This document shows positions 45,597-54,821 of a DNA stretch of 64,000 nt, in pieces. The position numbers were made by a program, and so were the translations under genes. Source of the DNA: Alistipes sp. An66 (GTDB lineage: Bacteria; Bacteroidota; Bacteroidia; Bacteroidales; Rikenellaceae); contig NZ_NFHT01000009.1 in the NCBI RefSeq assembly GCF_002161445.1, positions 1-64,000 on the forward strand, given 5' to 3'. A model generated the notes under the pieces. That model was not told the DNA's origin and made no database searches. It was given only the letters and a program-made list of their open reading frames with translations. Positions within the stretch are counted from its first letter, which is position 1. Each line of letters begins with the position of its first letter.

Positions 45597-47078
45597 ATGG
45601 ATTGGAACACCATACAGGAGGAACTGCGACGGCTCACGACGCTGGTCGACGGATGGTCGCAGCGGAATGAAATACCGGCCGTGGAGCGCGACCTGGCCCT
45701 GGAAAAGTTGCGCAATCTCTATGAGACGGTTCGCTTTGCCGAATCCGGACGGGCGGAAATGCCCGCAGAGACGGACCCCGAAGCGGAACTGCTTCCCGAA
45801 TCCCTCGACCTCGGAGCGGTGCTTTCGCTCGACGGTTTCCCGGATCCGGATGAACCGGCGGGCCCTGTTTCCGCGGATCCGGCGGTTCCCCCGATCGTCC
45901 CGGCCGCTCCGGTCTTCCCGGCTGCGGAGCCGCTGGACGAAGCGCCTTTGGCTGCGGAGCCGATCATTGCGGAGCCGGAGGTCGTTCCGGTTGCCGAACC
46001 GGAGCCCGTGCCCGCGGAACCGGTCGCCGCACCGGAATCCGCTCCGATCCCGGAGCCTGTGGCCGAGACTCCCGTGCCCGCGGAACCGGTCGCCGCACCG
46101 GAATCCGCTCCGATCCCGGAGCCTGTGTCGGCGGGCCCCGTCACCGGGTCGGAACCGGCTTCGGAACCGGTCGCTGAACCTGCTCCGGAATCTGCCGCGG
46201 AGTCCCCGGCCGCCGAAGGGGCCGCGCCGGAGAAACCCCGGCCGCATGCGGCACCCACGCTCTTCGGACTGGAAGACGAGGCGGTTGTCCGCCATCGCCA
46301 CAAGCAGCGGGTGATCATGTCGCTCTACGATCCGAATCCGGAGGTGGAGACGATCTCCGTCCGGCAAACATCCTCCGCTCCGTCCGTTCCGGCCCCGGCC
46401 GCCGATGCCCGGCCGTCCGAACAGCCCCGTGAGGAGGAGCCCGAGACTGTTTTCGAGGAGATCAACGTCGAGACCGTCGCCGGACCGGATCCCGGACTCG
46501 ACGCTCCCGAACCGGCCGTTGAGCCGGTCCCGGAGCCGAACGTCGGACCGGCTGCCGAACCGGACGCCGCGGAGAATGCCGCTCCCGCTCCGGCGACGGA
46601 CGGTGTGCCCGCACCACAGGCTGCCGCCGAATCCCCGGCCGCCGAACCCTCCGCAACTCCGGCGATTCCGGAGCCGGCGGATGGCTCCGAGGGGGCGGAA
46701 GAGGTGCCGACGCTGAAAATCCGGCAGGAGCCCGGACTCACGAATTCCCCGGGCGGCGCCGTGCTGGGCGAGGTGATCAACCACGACGTGCAGACGCTGG
46801 CCGATACGATCGCACCGCCGCGCGACGTGGCCTCGGAGCTGCTGCGCAACGAACCCGTCACGGACCTGCGCAAGGCCATCGGCCTGAACGACAAGTTCCT
46901 GCTGATCCGCGACCTGTTCGACGGCGACGGCGAAGCCTACGAACGCGCCATCGGAACGCTCAACGACTGCGGGGATCTCGACGACTGCATGATCTACATC
47001 GCGGAACACTACGCCTGGAACCCCAATTCCGACGGCGCCAAACTCCTGATGGACCTTCTCGAACGCAAATTCGCCTGA
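45597..47078 (+). CDS. hypothetical protein with Pro/Ala/Glu-rich centre and conserved ends
   Basis: This 493-residue cytoplasmic protein has a short conserved N-terminus (MDWNTIQEELRRLTTLVDGWSQRNEIPAVERDLALEKLRNLYE). A centre of about 320 residues is dominated by Pro, Ala, Glu and Val in PxEPV-type steps. A conserved helical C-terminus of about 80 residues follows (DLRKAIGLNDKFLLIRDLFDGDGEAYERAIGTLNDCGDLDDCMIYIAEHYAWNP, then LLMDLLERKF). Similar tails occur in uncharacterised Bacteroidota proteins next to rsmI-type genes. The centre is probably a disordered spacer. It leads a five-gene operon and ends 4 bp before rsmI. Function unknown; I infer an adaptor or spacer role at most. Confidence 0.85.
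   Translation: MDWNTIQEELRRLTTLVDGWSQRNEIPAVERDLALEKLRNLYETVRFAESGRAEMPAETDPEAELLPESLDLGAVLSLDGFPDPDEPAGPVSADPAVPPIVPAAPVFPAAEPLDEAPLAAEPIIAEPEVVPVAEPEPVPAEPVAAPESAPIPEPVAETPVPAEPVAAPESAPIPEPVSAGPVTGSEPASEPVAEPAPESAAESPAAEGAAPEKPRPHAAPTLFGLEDEAVVRHRHKQRVIMSLYDPNPEVETISVRQTSSAPSVPAPAADARPSEQPREEEPETVFEEINVETVAGPDPGLDAPEPAVEPVPEPNVGPAAEPDAAENAAPAPATDGVPAPQAAAESPAAEPSATPAIPEPADGSEGAEEVPTLKIRQEPGLTNSPGGAVLGEVINHDVQTLADTIAPPRDVASELLRNEPVTDLRKAIGLNDKFLLIRDLFDGDGEAYERAIGTLNDCGDLDDCMIYIAEHYAWNPNSDGAKLLMDLLERKFA
46005..46127 (+). repeat. 57-bp duplication with 66-bp period inside the Pro/Ala-rich gene
   Basis: 46005-46061 and 46071-46127 are identical 57-bp blocks encoding PVPAEPVAAPESAPIPEPV, separated by 9 bp. 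The period keeps frame (22 codons). It marks recent expansion of the spacer region. Confidence 0.85.
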
Positions 47079-47082
47079 CGGC

Positions 47083-47814
47083 ATGGCCAAACTCTATATC
47101 GTACCGACGCCGATCGGCAATCTGGACGACATCACGCTGCGCGCGGTGAACGTGCTGCGCGCCGTGGATTTCGTGCTGGCCGAGGATACGCGCACGACGT
47201 CGTTCCTGCTCAAACACCTCGGCATCGAGCAGAAACTCCGCTCGCACCACAAGTTCAACGAACACGCCACCGTACAGCTGGTCGCCGAGTCGATCGCCGC
47301 AGGGCGCAACGCCGCGCTGGTCTCGGACGCCGGGACGCCGGGAATCTCGGATCCGGGGTTCCTGCTGGTGCGCACGTGCGTCGAGGCGGGCATCGAGGTC
47401 GAGACGCTGCCGGGCGCCACGGCGCTGATCCCGGCGCTGGTCCAGAGCGGATTCCCGTGCGACCGCTTCTGCTTCGAGGGCTTCCTCCCGCAGAAGAAGG
47501 GCCGCAGCAAGCATTTGCAGACGCTGGCCGACGAGGAGCGCACGATGATCTTCTATGAGTCTCCGTACCGCGTGGTGAAGTGCCTGGAACAGTTCGCCGA
47601 GGTTTTCGGCCCGGAGCGTGCGGTCTCCGTGTCGCGCGAACTGACCAAGAAATTCGAACAGACCGTGCGGGGCACCGTCGCCGAGGTGCTGGAACACTTC
47701 CGCACGCACGAACCCAAGGGCGAATTCGTGCTGGTCGTTGCCGGGAAACCCCGGTCGCGCCGTGCGCAGGAGGAGCCCGGACAAACTGAAACTGACGATC
47801 ATGAAGAAGCATGA
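47083..47814 (+). CDS. rsmI: 16S rRNA (cytidine1402-2'-O)-methyltransferase
   Basis: This 243-residue tetrapyrrole-methylase-fold enzyme modifies C1402 in the ribosomal decoding centre. Signatures are LYIVPTPIGNLDDITLRAVNVL (residues 3-24), LAEDTRTTSFLLKHLGI, LVSDAGTPGISDPGFLLVR, LPGATALIPALVQSGFP and RTMIFYESPYRVV. The length is slightly short at the C-terminus compared with proteobacterial RsmI, as usual in this phylum. Its last 14 bp overlap the DUF389 gene. Confidence 0.95.
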   Translation: MAKLYIVPTPIGNLDDITLRAVNVLRAVDFVLAEDTRTTSFLLKHLGIEQKLRSHHKFNEHATVQLVAESIAAGRNAALVSDAGTPGISDPGFLLVRTCVEAGIEVETLPGATALIPALVQSGFPCDRFCFEGFLPQKKGRSKHLQTLADEERTMIFYESPYRVVKCLEQFAEVFGPERAVSVSRELTKKFEQTVRGTVAEVLEHFRTHEPKGEFVLVVAGKPRSRRAQEEPGQTETDDHEEA

Positions 47815-49189
47815 ACAAACGGAAAATACACCGAATGCGCCGAGCTCGTTTGCGGCGTGGCTCGGTGAAATGCGTGAATTCCTGAAAGGGCGTTTCAGCC
47901 TCGAGGACGACAAGGCGCAGCGCGACGAGGTGGTCGCCAACATCTCGAAGGGCGTGGAGTTCCGGGGCGTGAACCTCTGGGTGCTGATCTTCGCCACGAT
48001 GGTCGCCTCGCTGGGCCTGAACGTCAATTCGGCGGCGGTGATCATCGGCGCGATGCTCATCTCTCCGATCATGGGCCCGATCATGGGCGTGGGGCTGTCG
48101 CTGGGAATCAACGATTTCGAACTCTTGAAGCGGTCGCTGCGCAACCTGGCGCTGATGTTCATCGTGGCGATCATCACCTCGACGGTCTACTTCTTCATCT
48201 CGCCGCTCTCGTCGAACAGCAGCGAGTTGCTGGCCCGTACGGTCCCGACGACCTACGACGTGCTGATCGCCCTGTTCGGCGGCCTGGCCGGCATGGTGGC
48301 CCAGACACGGCAGGACCGTACCTCGACGGTCATTCCGGGCGTGGCCATCGCCACGGCGCTGATCCCGCCTCTCTGCACGGCGGGCTTCGGACTCGCCACG
48401 GGGCAGATCCGCTTCTTCTTCGGAGCCTTCTACCTCTTCTTCATCAACTCGGTCTTCATCGCCCTGGCCACCTATCTGGTGGTGCGTTTTCTGGGTTACG
48501 AAAAGAAGGTCTTCATCGACAAGGCCCGCGAACGCACCGTCAAGCGGCTGATGATGGCCATCACGCTCGTGACGTTCATTCCGAGCGTCGTGATCGGCTT
48601 CCACATGGTGCAGGTCTCGCTTTTCGAAGCTACGGCCGACAAATACGTGACGCAGGTCTTCAACTTCCCCCATACGCGCGTAATCGAATGCAACAAACAC
48701 TATGCGCACGGGAAAAAACCGTCGCGGATCGAGCTGCTGCTCGTGGGCGAACCGCTGGGCGAGGAGGTGATCGAGAACGCCCGGGCGCAGCTGGACGGAT
48801 TCGGCCTCGAGGAGGTCGAACTCGTCGTCCGGCAGGCCAATACGGAGGACCGGGTCGATGTGGGGCTGTTGCAGCGGAACTATCAGGAGCTGCTTGCGGA
48901 GAAGAACCGCCGCATCGAGGAGATGACCTCGCAGCTGAAACGCTACCGCGTGACGGATGTCGAGGTGAACGACGTGTCGCGGGAGATGGGCGCTCTGGCG
49001 GAGAACGTGCGGGCGGTGTCGCTGATGAAGGGCATCACGTTCGACGTGGCGGGCCAGCCGGGCGATACGACGCTCGTGTGCGTGATCACGCGCAGGGACC
49101 CCGCACAGCCGGTCGACGTCGAGACGTTGAAAAACTGGCTGCGCCTGCGGACGAAGGTCGAGAACGTGAAACTTTTCGTGGAACCCTGA
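47801..49189 (+). CDS. DUF389 membrane protein
   Basis: This 462-residue protein has a soluble N-terminus (about 60 residues) and six or so hydrophobic helices, beginning NLWVLIFATMVASLGLNVNSAAVIIGAMLISPIMGPIMGVGLSLGINDFELLKRSLRNL. That stretch is the DUF389 (TIGR00341-like) signature. A soluble C-terminal part of about 200 residues includes a coiled stretch (LQRNYQELLAEKNRRIEEMTSQLKRYRV). The function of the family is unknown. The ATG at 47801 lies inside the rsmI 3' end, overlapping 14 bp, so translation is probably coupled. Confidence 0.88.
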   Translation: MKKHEQTENTPNAPSSFAAWLGEMREFLKGRFSLEDDKAQRDEVVANISKGVEFRGVNLWVLIFATMVASLGLNVNSAAVIIGAMLISPIMGPIMGVGLSLGINDFELLKRSLRNLALMFIVAIITSTVYFFISPLSSNSSELLARTVPTTYDVLIALFGGLAGMVAQTRQDRTSTVIPGVAIATALIPPLCTAGFGLATGQIRFFFGAFYLFFINSVFIALATYLVVRFLGYEKKVFIDKARERTVKRLMMAITLVTFIPSVVIGFHMVQVSLFEATADKYVTQVFNFPHTRVIECNKHYAHGKKPSRIELLLVGEPLGEEVIENARAQLDGFGLEEVELVVRQANTEDRVDVGLLQRNYQELLAEKNRRIEEMTSQLKRYRVTDVEVNDVSREMGALAENVRAVSLMKGITFDVAGQPGDTTLVCVITRRDPAQPVDVETLKNWLRLRTKVENVKLFVEP

Positions 49190-49202
49190 TCGAGCAAGAA
49201 CG

Positions 49203-50120
49203 ATGAAACGGACGGACTTGAATTTCATGCAGCGGATCGGTTTGGAGGTGCTCTGGGGCTGTGCGTACGTGTTTTCGGTGATGCCCCGCTGGTTCAAGTA
49301 TCATGTCGTGGAGAATCTGCTCTATGTGGTGCTGTACCGCTGCGTCCGCTACCGGATGTCGGTGGTGAAGACGAACCTGCGGAACTCGTTCCCGGAGAAG
49401 AGCGAGGAGGAGCTGGCGGAGATCCGGCGTCGGTTCTACCGCACGCTGGCGGAGATCTTCGTGGATACGCTCGATCTGGCGCACCTGACTCCGGACAAGG
49501 GGCGCGCCGCTCTGACGGTGAAGGGGTTGGAGGAGCATCGGCAAAAGGTCGAAGGGCGCGACTGGATCGCCATGACGGCCCACTACGGATGCTGGGAATA
49601 CTGTTCGTTCTGGGGGCTTTACGTTGCGTCGCAGATCGTCGTGGCGGTCTACCACCCGCTGCGGAGCAAGGTCATGGAGGCCCTCTACCAGCGGCTCCGC
49701 AACGGGGACTACGCGACGACGGTTTCGATGAAGGAGAGCCTTCGCTTCTACCTGCGGAACCGCGACAAGGGAATCCGTGGCAAGAATCTTGTCATGGGAC
49801 TCATCGCGGACCAGAATCCGCCGCGGCGTCCCGACAGCCACTGGTTCCGGTTCCTGAATCAGGATACGATCTTCTTCGACGGCGGCGAGAAACTGGCGCT
49901 GCGCTGCCACCTTCCGGTCTACTTCGTGAAGCTGGACCGGGTGGCGCGGGGCCGCTACGAGATGTCGTTCGAGCCGATCTACGACGGTCGGGAGGAGGTC
50001 GCGGAGCATGAAATCACGGAACGTTACGTGCGGCTGTTGGAGGCGGAGATCCGCCGCCGTCCCGAGTTGTGGATGTGGTCGCACCGGCGTTGGAAACACA
50101 AACGGAATGTCAGTCGCTAA
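49203..50120 (+). CDS. lysophospholipid/lipid A acyltransferase (LpxL/HtrB family)
   Basis: This 305-residue inner-membrane acyltransferase adds a secondary acyl chain to lipid A or a similar lipid. The HX4E catalytic motif is HYGCWE (His127, Glu132). The substrate motif region MGLIADQNPPRRPDSHWFRFLNQDTIFFDGGEKLALR matches the family, and the C-terminus RRPELWMWSHRRWKHKR is typical. An N-terminal hydrophobic segment anchors it. The glycosyltransferase gene overlaps its end by 14 bp, which suggests a common envelope-lipid function. Confidence 0.92.
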   Translation: MKRTDLNFMQRIGLEVLWGCAYVFSVMPRWFKYHVVENLLYVVLYRCVRYRMSVVKTNLRNSFPEKSEEELAEIRRRFYRTLAEIFVDTLDLAHLTPDKGRAALTVKGLEEHRQKVEGRDWIAMTAHYGCWEYCSFWGLYVASQIVVAVYHPLRSKVMEALYQRLRNGDYATTVSMKESLRFYLRNRDKGIRGKNLVMGLIADQNPPRRPDSHWFRFLNQDTIFFDGGEKLALRCHLPVYFVKLDRVARGRYEMSFEPIYDGREEVAEHEITERYVRLLEAEIRRRPELWMWSHRRWKHKRNVSR

Positions 50121-51117
50121 AATCGTCATACTGAACTGGAACGGCGTGGATCACCTGCGCCGTTTTCTGCCGTCGGTTGTCGCGGCGGCCCCGCCGGAGG
50201 TGGAGGTTGTCGTGGCCGACAACGGATCGACGGACGATTCGGTGGCGCTCCTGACGGCGGAGTTCCCCACGGTGCGGGTGGTGCGTCTGGACAGCAACTA
50301 CGGCTTTGCCGGGGGCTACAACCGGGCGCTGGAACAGGTCGAGGCGGACTATTACATCCTGCTGAACTCCGACGTGGAGACCCCGGCGGGGTGGCTGGAG
50401 CCGCTGCTCGATACGCTGGACCGGAATCCGGATGTGGCGGTGGTTTCGCCGAAGCTGATCTCGTCGGAGGATCGCCGGATGTTCGAGTACGCCGGGGCCG
50501 CAGGCGGATATATCGACCTGTTGGGATACCCCTTCTGCCGGGGCCGGATCCTGCGGGCGGTGGAGGAGGACCGGGGCCAGTACGACGACGAGCGGGACCT
50601 CTTCTGGGTGAGCGGCGCGGCGTTCTGCTGCCGGGCCGGGGTGTTCCGGGCGCTGGGGGGCTTCGACGACGACTTCTTCGCCCACATGGAGGAGATTGAC
50701 CTTTGCTGGCGCATGCAGCTGGCGGGTTACCGCGTGCGGGTGGTTCCCGCGAGCGCGGTCTACCACCTCGGGGGCGGGACCTTGCAGACCGATTCGCCGT
50801 CGAAGGTCTTCTATAACCACCGCAACAATCTGGCGATGCTCTACAAGTGCACCTCGTCGGGACAGCGGCTGCTGGTGGCCCTTCTGCGCCCGGCGCTGGA
50901 TCTGCTGGCGGCGCTTTCGTACCTCATGCAGGGGCGTGCGGACAACTTCCGGGCGGTGTTCCGGGCCTGGCGGGACTTTTTCCGGTGGCATCCTTCGCTG
51001 GCGAAGAAGCGGCGGGCGATCCGGTCGGCACGCAAGGGGCACGCCGGGCATATCTACCGGGGTTCGATCGTTGCGCGCTACCTGCTGGGCGGCCGCACCT
51101 TCGGGCGGATGATGTGA
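50107..51117 (+). CDS. family 2 glycosyltransferase, rhamnosyltransferase-like
   Basis: This 336-residue GT-A enzyme starts MSVAKIVILNWNGVDHLRRFLPSVV and has ADNGSTDDSV, then LNSDVETPAGWLEPLLD. FWVSGAAFCCRAGVFRALGGFDDDFFAHMEEIDLCWRM closes the GT2 core. The C-terminal part has a hydrophobic segment and a basic tail. It resembles WbbL-type rhamnosyl transferases working on lipid-linked surface glycans. It overlaps the LpxL-type gene by 14 bp. The ATG at 50107 was chosen for the family N-terminus. It closes the operon begun at 45597. Confidence 0.9.
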   Translation: MSVAKIVILNWNGVDHLRRFLPSVVAAAPPEVEVVVADNGSTDDSVALLTAEFPTVRVVRLDSNYGFAGGYNRALEQVEADYYILLNSDVETPAGWLEPLLDTLDRNPDVAVVSPKLISSEDRRMFEYAGAAGGYIDLLGYPFCRGRILRAVEEDRGQYDDERDLFWVSGAAFCCRAGVFRALGGFDDDFFAHMEEIDLCWRMQLAGYRVRVVPASAVYHLGGGTLQTDSPSKVFYNHRNNLAMLYKCTSSGQRLLVALLRPALDLLAALSYLMQGRADNFRAVFRAWRDFFRWHPSLAKKRRAIRSARKGHAGHIYRGSIVARYLLGGRTFGRMM

Positions 51118-51216
51118 TCCGACGCGGATCCGTTCTTTCGGCCGGAATCCAACCGGTCGATTTATAAATAAAGGTCTCGCGGAGTCTTCCCTGCCTTGCA
51201 TCGTTTCTCGATTCGA

Positions 51217-51256
51217 CAAAAAAACACCCGGCCTCCTGCGAGGTCGGGTGTTTTTT
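51217..51256. terminator. bidirectional terminator
   Basis: ACACCCGGCCT pairs with AGGTCGGGTGT (one wobble) around a short loop, with an A run on the left and TTTTTT on the right. It therefore works for the plus-strand glycosyltransferase operon and for minus-strand glnS. Confidence 0.88.
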
Positions 51257-51292
51257 GGGTGGAAGCTCCGTTGCGCGGGGCCGGGGCCGATC

Positions 51293-52969
51293 CTATTTGT
51301 TGATCTTGGCCCAGGAGTCTTTGAGCGTCACGGTGCGGTTGAAGACCGGATGCTCGGGCGTCGAGTCCGTGTCGGGGCAGAAGTAGCCCACACGCTCGAA
51401 CTGCACGGCCTGACCCACGGGAATCTCGCGCAGCGACGGTTCCAGATAGCCCTTGATCCTGACCATCGACTCCGGATTGAGGTTGTCCTCCCAGGTCTGT
51501 CCCTCCTCCACGTCGTCGGGATCCTCCTTCGTGAAGAGCGGGTTGAAGAGCCGGATCTCGGCCTCCACGGCATCCTGCGCCGATACCCAGTGGATGACGC
51601 CCTTCACGCGGCGGCCGTCGCTCGACGAGCCGTTTCCGGACATCGGGTCGTAGGTGCACAACAGCTCGGTGATGTTGCCCTCGGCATCCTTGACGACCTC
51701 CTCGCACTTGATCAGATAGGAGTAGCGCAGACGCACCTCGCCGCCGGGTTGCAGGCGGAAGAACTTCTTGGGCGGGTTCTCCATGAAGTCGTCGCGCTCG
51801 ATGTAGATCACGCGCGAGAAGGGCACCTGACGCGTCCCGGCCGCCTCGTCCTCGGGGTTGTTCACGGCCGTGAACAGCTCGGTCCTGCCTTCGGGGTAGT
51901 TCGTGACCGTCACTTTCAGCGGGTTCAGCACCGCCATGCGGCGCTCGGCGACCTTGTTCAGATCCTCGCGCACGCAGTATTCGAGCTTGGCGAGGTCGAT
52001 GACGTTGTCGCGCTTGGCCACGCCGACCATCTCGGCGAAGTTGCGCACCGAAGCCGGGGTGTACCCCTTGCGGCGCAGGGCGCAGATCGTCGGCATGCGG
52101 GGGTCGTCCCAACCCATCACGGCGCCCTCCTGGACGAGTTTCAGCAGCTTGCGCTTCGACATCATCGTGTAGGTGAGGTTCAGCCGCGCGAACTCGTACT
52201 GGTGCGACGGATAGATGTCCAGCGCCTGGATGAACCAGTCGTACAACGGGCGGTGGACGTCGAATTCGAGCGTGCAGATCGAGTGGGTGATCTGCTCGAT
52301 CGAGTCGCTCTGGCCGTGGGCGTAGTCGTACATCGGGTAGATGCACCACTTGTTGCCCGTGCGGTGGTGTTCGGCGTGGATGATGCGGTACATGATCGGG
52401 TCGCGGAAGAGCATGTTCGGGTGTGCCATGTCGATCTTCGCGCGGAGGACCTTCGACCCGTCGGGGAACTCACCCTCCTTCATGCGGCGGAAGAGGTCGA
52501 GGTTCTCCTCCACGGAACGGTCGCGCCACGGCGAGGGCGTGCCCGGCACGGAGACCGTACCGCGGTTTTCGCGGATCTGCTCCTGCGTCTGGTCGTCGAC
52601 GTAGGCCAGTCCCTTCTTGATCAGGACGATGGCCCATTCGTAGAGCTGGTCGAAGTAGTCCGACGCATAACGTTCCAGCGCCCAGTCGAATCCCAGCCAG
52701 CGGATGTCGCGCTTGATCGAGTCGACGTACTCGACATCCTCCTTGACGGGGTTCGTGTCGTCGAAGCGCAGGTTGCACTTGCCGCCGTATTTCTGGGCCA
52801 GTCCGAAGTTGATGCAGATACTCTTGGCGTGGCCGATGTGGAGGTATCCGTTGGGTTCGGGCGGGAAGCGGGTCTGGACGCGGGTTTCGCCCCTGGCGAT
52901 GGACTCTTCGATGATCTCTTCGAGGAAGTTCAGCGACTTCTCTCGTGTTTCGTTGGTTGCGCTTGCCAT
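51293..52969 (-). CDS. glnS: glutaminyl-tRNA synthetase
   Basis: This 558-residue class I synthetase charges tRNA-Gln. The HIGH motif is [17 protein letters not shown] (residues 35-51), the KMSKS variant is [11 protein letters not shown], and the GlnRS-specific DTNP motif in [19 protein letters not shown] is present. The C-terminal double beta-barrel anticodon domain is complete and ends [16 protein letters not shown]. It lies 57 bp downstream of the outer-membrane protein gene and ends at the bidirectional terminator. Confidence 0.97.
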   Translation of the reverse strand: MASATNETREKSLNFLEEIIEESIARGETRVQTRFPPEPNGYLHIGHAKSICINFGLAQKYGGKCNLRFDDTNPVKEDVEYVDSIKRDIRWLGFDWALERYASDYFDQLYEWAIVLIKKGLAYVDDQTQEQIRENRGTVSVPGTPSPWRDRSVEENLDLFRRMKEGEFPDGSKVLRAKIDMAHPNMLFRDPIMYRIIHAEHHRTGNKWCIYPMYDYAHGQSDSIEQITHSICTLEFDVHRPLYDWFIQALDIYPSHQYEFARLNLTYTMMSKRKLLKLVQEGAVMGWDDPRMPTICALRRKGYTPASVRNFAEMVGVAKRDNVIDLAKLEYCVREDLNKVAERRMAVLNPLKVTVTNYPEGRTELFTAVNNPEDEAAGTRQVPFSRVIYIERDDFMENPPKKFFRLQPGGEVRLRYSYLIKCEEVVKDAEGNITELLCTYDPMSGNGSSSDGRRVKGVIHWVSAQDAVEAEIRLFNPLFTKEDPDDVEEGQTWEDNLNPESMVRIKGYLEPSLREIPVGQAVQFERVGYFCPDTDSTPEHPVFNRTVTLKDSWAKINK

Positions 52970-53026
52970 ATTTTTCGTGAATTTGCTTGATCGTAACAGA
53001 TATTGGAATCAATGGTGGTGTCGGAA

Positions 53027-54163
53027 TCAATGCCGCGGGCCGTGTCCGTGCCGGTGTCCGGGAGCGGGGCGCCGGGGCCCGATGTCGAACAGGCGTTGCA
53101 GGTTGACCGAGAGTTGCACGACCTGCTGGGTTCCCATTCCCGTGCCGTCGTAGTGGAAGACCATGCCGGCCTCGACGTGCAGCGTGTCGTGGAAGAAGCG
53201 GCGGTCGTAACCGAGCCACGTGCGGTTGTAGACGTGCTTCGTGGTGGCGTAGAACGACTCTCCGGCGTAGAGTCCCTCGGCGGCGTAGGTCGCGCCGGTT
53301 TCGGCGTTGGCAATGTAGCCGCGCAGGGGTTGGAGGTTCTGCCCCAGGTAGAGGTTGTTTTCGAGCTTCACGCCCCAGCGGGAGATTGCGATGTCCAGCT
53401 GTCCGCCGCAGGGCAGCCGCCAGTGGTTGTCGACGCTGCGGCCGCGCTGCGGGGCGGCGAGCAGCCCGCCGCGGATGTCGAAGTCGAAGAAGGCGTTGAA
53501 CTTCCACCCGAGGTGCGGGTTCAGGAGCAGGTTGTCCGTGACGTTCCGGTTGAGTTCCGATCCGGCGAAGTGGAAGAGCGAGAGGGCGTATCCGACGTAG
53601 AATCCGGAGCGTGTCGAGTAGCGTCCCGCGGAGAGGATGCGGAACATCTCGCGCGACTCGGCGGAGAACATCCCCTCCCAGTCGATGGCCAGTTCGATGT
53701 AGGTTCCGGGGCGTTCGGTGGAGACGTAGCGTCCGAGGAATCCCGACAGGCGGTTGTGGTAGAAGCGGGTGGAGTCGCTGAAAAAGGCCGCGGAGTAGTC
53801 GCCCATGAGCTCCCCGCGGTCGAAGATGCCGGCGTCGGCCTGCACGTTCGGGGTTTTGAAGCGGTAGTACATCAGGGGCTTCACGTCGCTCATGAAGGGA
53901 TCGCGCGGGGCGTTGTACTGGCCGAAGTTGCGCAGCATCTCGACGCCGACGACGAGCCGGTTCTTCTCCATCCACTCGACGCCGACGAGGGGCGTGAGCC
54001 GGGCGCTGAACAGCGTCTGGGGGACGTTGAACTCGTTTCCGGCATATTCGCGGTTGTCGAAGCGGTTGTCGAAGTCGACCCCGACGAGGAGTTCCTGGGC
54101 ACGGAGGCCCCCCCCCGCCATTAAGACGGCGAAGAGCAGGGACAGCAACTTTTTCAACGGCAT
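53027..54163 (-). CDS. outer-membrane beta-barrel protein with G9 tract in its signal peptide
   Basis: This 378-residue protein has a signal peptide (MPLKKLLSLLFAVLMAGGGLRAQ). The mature part is rich in Tyr, Phe, Arg and alternating strand patterns (LLVGVDFDNRFDNREY, NRLVVGVEMLRNFGQYNAP, YIELAIDWEGMF, GGQLDIAISRWGVKLENNLYLG), with a His-rich end (PGHRHGHGPRH). I infer an outer-membrane barrel; no named family is evident. The codons of AGGG contain nine consecutive G (54108-54116), a length prone to slippage that would switch the frame. The ATG at 54163 follows a -7 box by 20 bp. An upstream ATG at 54238 lacks support. Confidence 0.78.
   Translation of the reverse strand: MPLKKLLSLLFAVLMAGGGLRAQELLVGVDFDNRFDNREYAGNEFNVPQTLFSARLTPLVGVEWMEKNRLVVGVEMLRNFGQYNAPRDPFMSDVKPLMYYRFKTPNVQADAGIFDRGELMGDYSAAFFSDSTRFYHNRLSGFLGRYVSTERPGTYIELAIDWEGMFSAESREMFRILSAGRYSTRSGFYVGYALSLFHFAGSELNRNVTDNLLLNPHLGWKFNAFFDFDIRGGLLAAPQRGRSVDNHWRLPCGGQLDIAISRWGVKLENNLYLGQNLQPLRGYIANAETGATYAAEGLYAGESFYATTKHVYNRTWLGYDRRFFHDTLHVEAGMVFHYDGTGMGTQQVVQLSVNLQRLFDIGPRRPAPGHRHGHGPRH
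54108..54116 (-). repeat. homopolymeric G9 tract
   Basis: Nine C on the plus strand, nine G in the coding sense, inside the signal-peptide codons of the outer-membrane protein gene. It is a candidate for slipped-strand phase variation. Confidence 0.9.
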
Positions 54164-54183
54164 AAAACTTCTGAATTGGGCCT

Positions 54184-54191
54184 CAAAAATA
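54184..54191 (-). promoter_or_regulatory. putative -7 element of the outer-membrane protein gene
   Basis: TATTTTTG on the minus strand, a TAnnTTTG match 20 bp before the ATG at 54163. Confidence 0.55.
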
Positions 54192-54213
54192 GGCAAAATA
54201 TTTTTTATTTGAT

Positions 54214-54221
54214 TACTTTTG
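54214..54221 (+). promoter_or_regulatory. putative -7 element of the RNA methyltransferase gene
   Basis: TACTTTTG matches TAnnTTTG and lies 28 bp before the ATG at 54250, divergent to the outer-membrane protein promoter. Confidence 0.5.
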
Positions 54222-54249
54222 CCGCACAAATCACTCATTACGACCGAAT

Positions 54250-54816
54250 ATGCGTAAAATCACGAACGAAGAGCTGGGGCGTCCGACACCGGAGGAGTTC
54301 GCCGGACGGGAGCGGCTGCCGGTGACGGTGGTGCTGGACAACGTGCGTTCGGCGCAGAACGTCGGGGCGTTTTTCCGCACGGGGGATGCCTTTGCCGTGG
54401 AGCGGATCGTGCTGTGCGGGATCACGGCGACGCCGCCCTCGCGCGAGATCCACAAGACGGCGCTCGGCGCCGAGCAGACCGTGGCGTGGGAGTACTGCGC
54501 CTCGACCGTGTCGTGTATCGACGCGCTGCGTGCCGCGGGGTGGACGGTGCTGGCCGTGGAGCAGGTCGAGGGTGCCGCGATGCTCGACACGTTCCGCCCG
54601 GAGGAGGGCCGGAAATACGCGCTGGTCTTCGGCAACGAGGTCGACGGCGTGAGCCAGCCGGCCGTGGACCGTTGCGACGGGGCGTTGGAGATCCCGCAGG
54701 CCGGGACGAAGCATTCGGTCAACGTCGCGGTGAGCGGCGGGGTGGTTCTGTGGAGTTTTTTTTGCCAAATCTATCCGAAGCGCTATCTTTGCCGCGCTGA
54801 AAATTCTAAAATCTGA
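54250..54816 (+). CDS. SpoU/TrmH-family RNA methyltransferase
   Basis: This 188-residue SPOUT-fold methyltransferase has the three family motifs: [23 protein letters not shown] (motif 1, residues about 27-49), [27 protein letters not shown] (motif 2) and [15 protein letters not shown] (motif 3, knot). It is short, with no N-terminal substrate-binding domain, as in TrmL/TrmH-like enzymes that 2'-O-methylate tRNA. The target nucleotide is unknown. The last 20 codons (after FFCQ) overlie the panB promoter and may be a non-conserved tail. Confidence 0.88.
   Translation: MRKITNEELGRPTPEEFAGRERLPVTVVLDNVRSAQNVGAFFRTGDAFAVERIVLCGITATPPSREIHKTALGAEQTVAWEYCASTVSCIDALRAAGWTVLAVEQVEGAAMLDTFRPEEGRKYALVFGNEVDGVSQPAVDRCDGALEIPQAGTKHSVNVAVSGGVVLWSFFCQIYPKRYLCRAENSKI
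54761..54791 (+). promoter_or_regulatory. promoter of panB inside the upstream gene
   Basis: TTTG at 54761-54764, exactly 19 bp, then TATCTTTG at 54784-54791, followed 30 bp later by the panB ATG. It lies within the 3' codons of the methyltransferase gene. Confidence 0.7.
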
Positions 54817-54821
54817 AAGAA

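Noticed and set aside
51293..52969. Missing GatCAB-style indirect tRNA-Gln charging
   Set aside because: A complete glnS is present alongside gltX, so nothing unusual about tRNA-Gln charging needs to be proposed.
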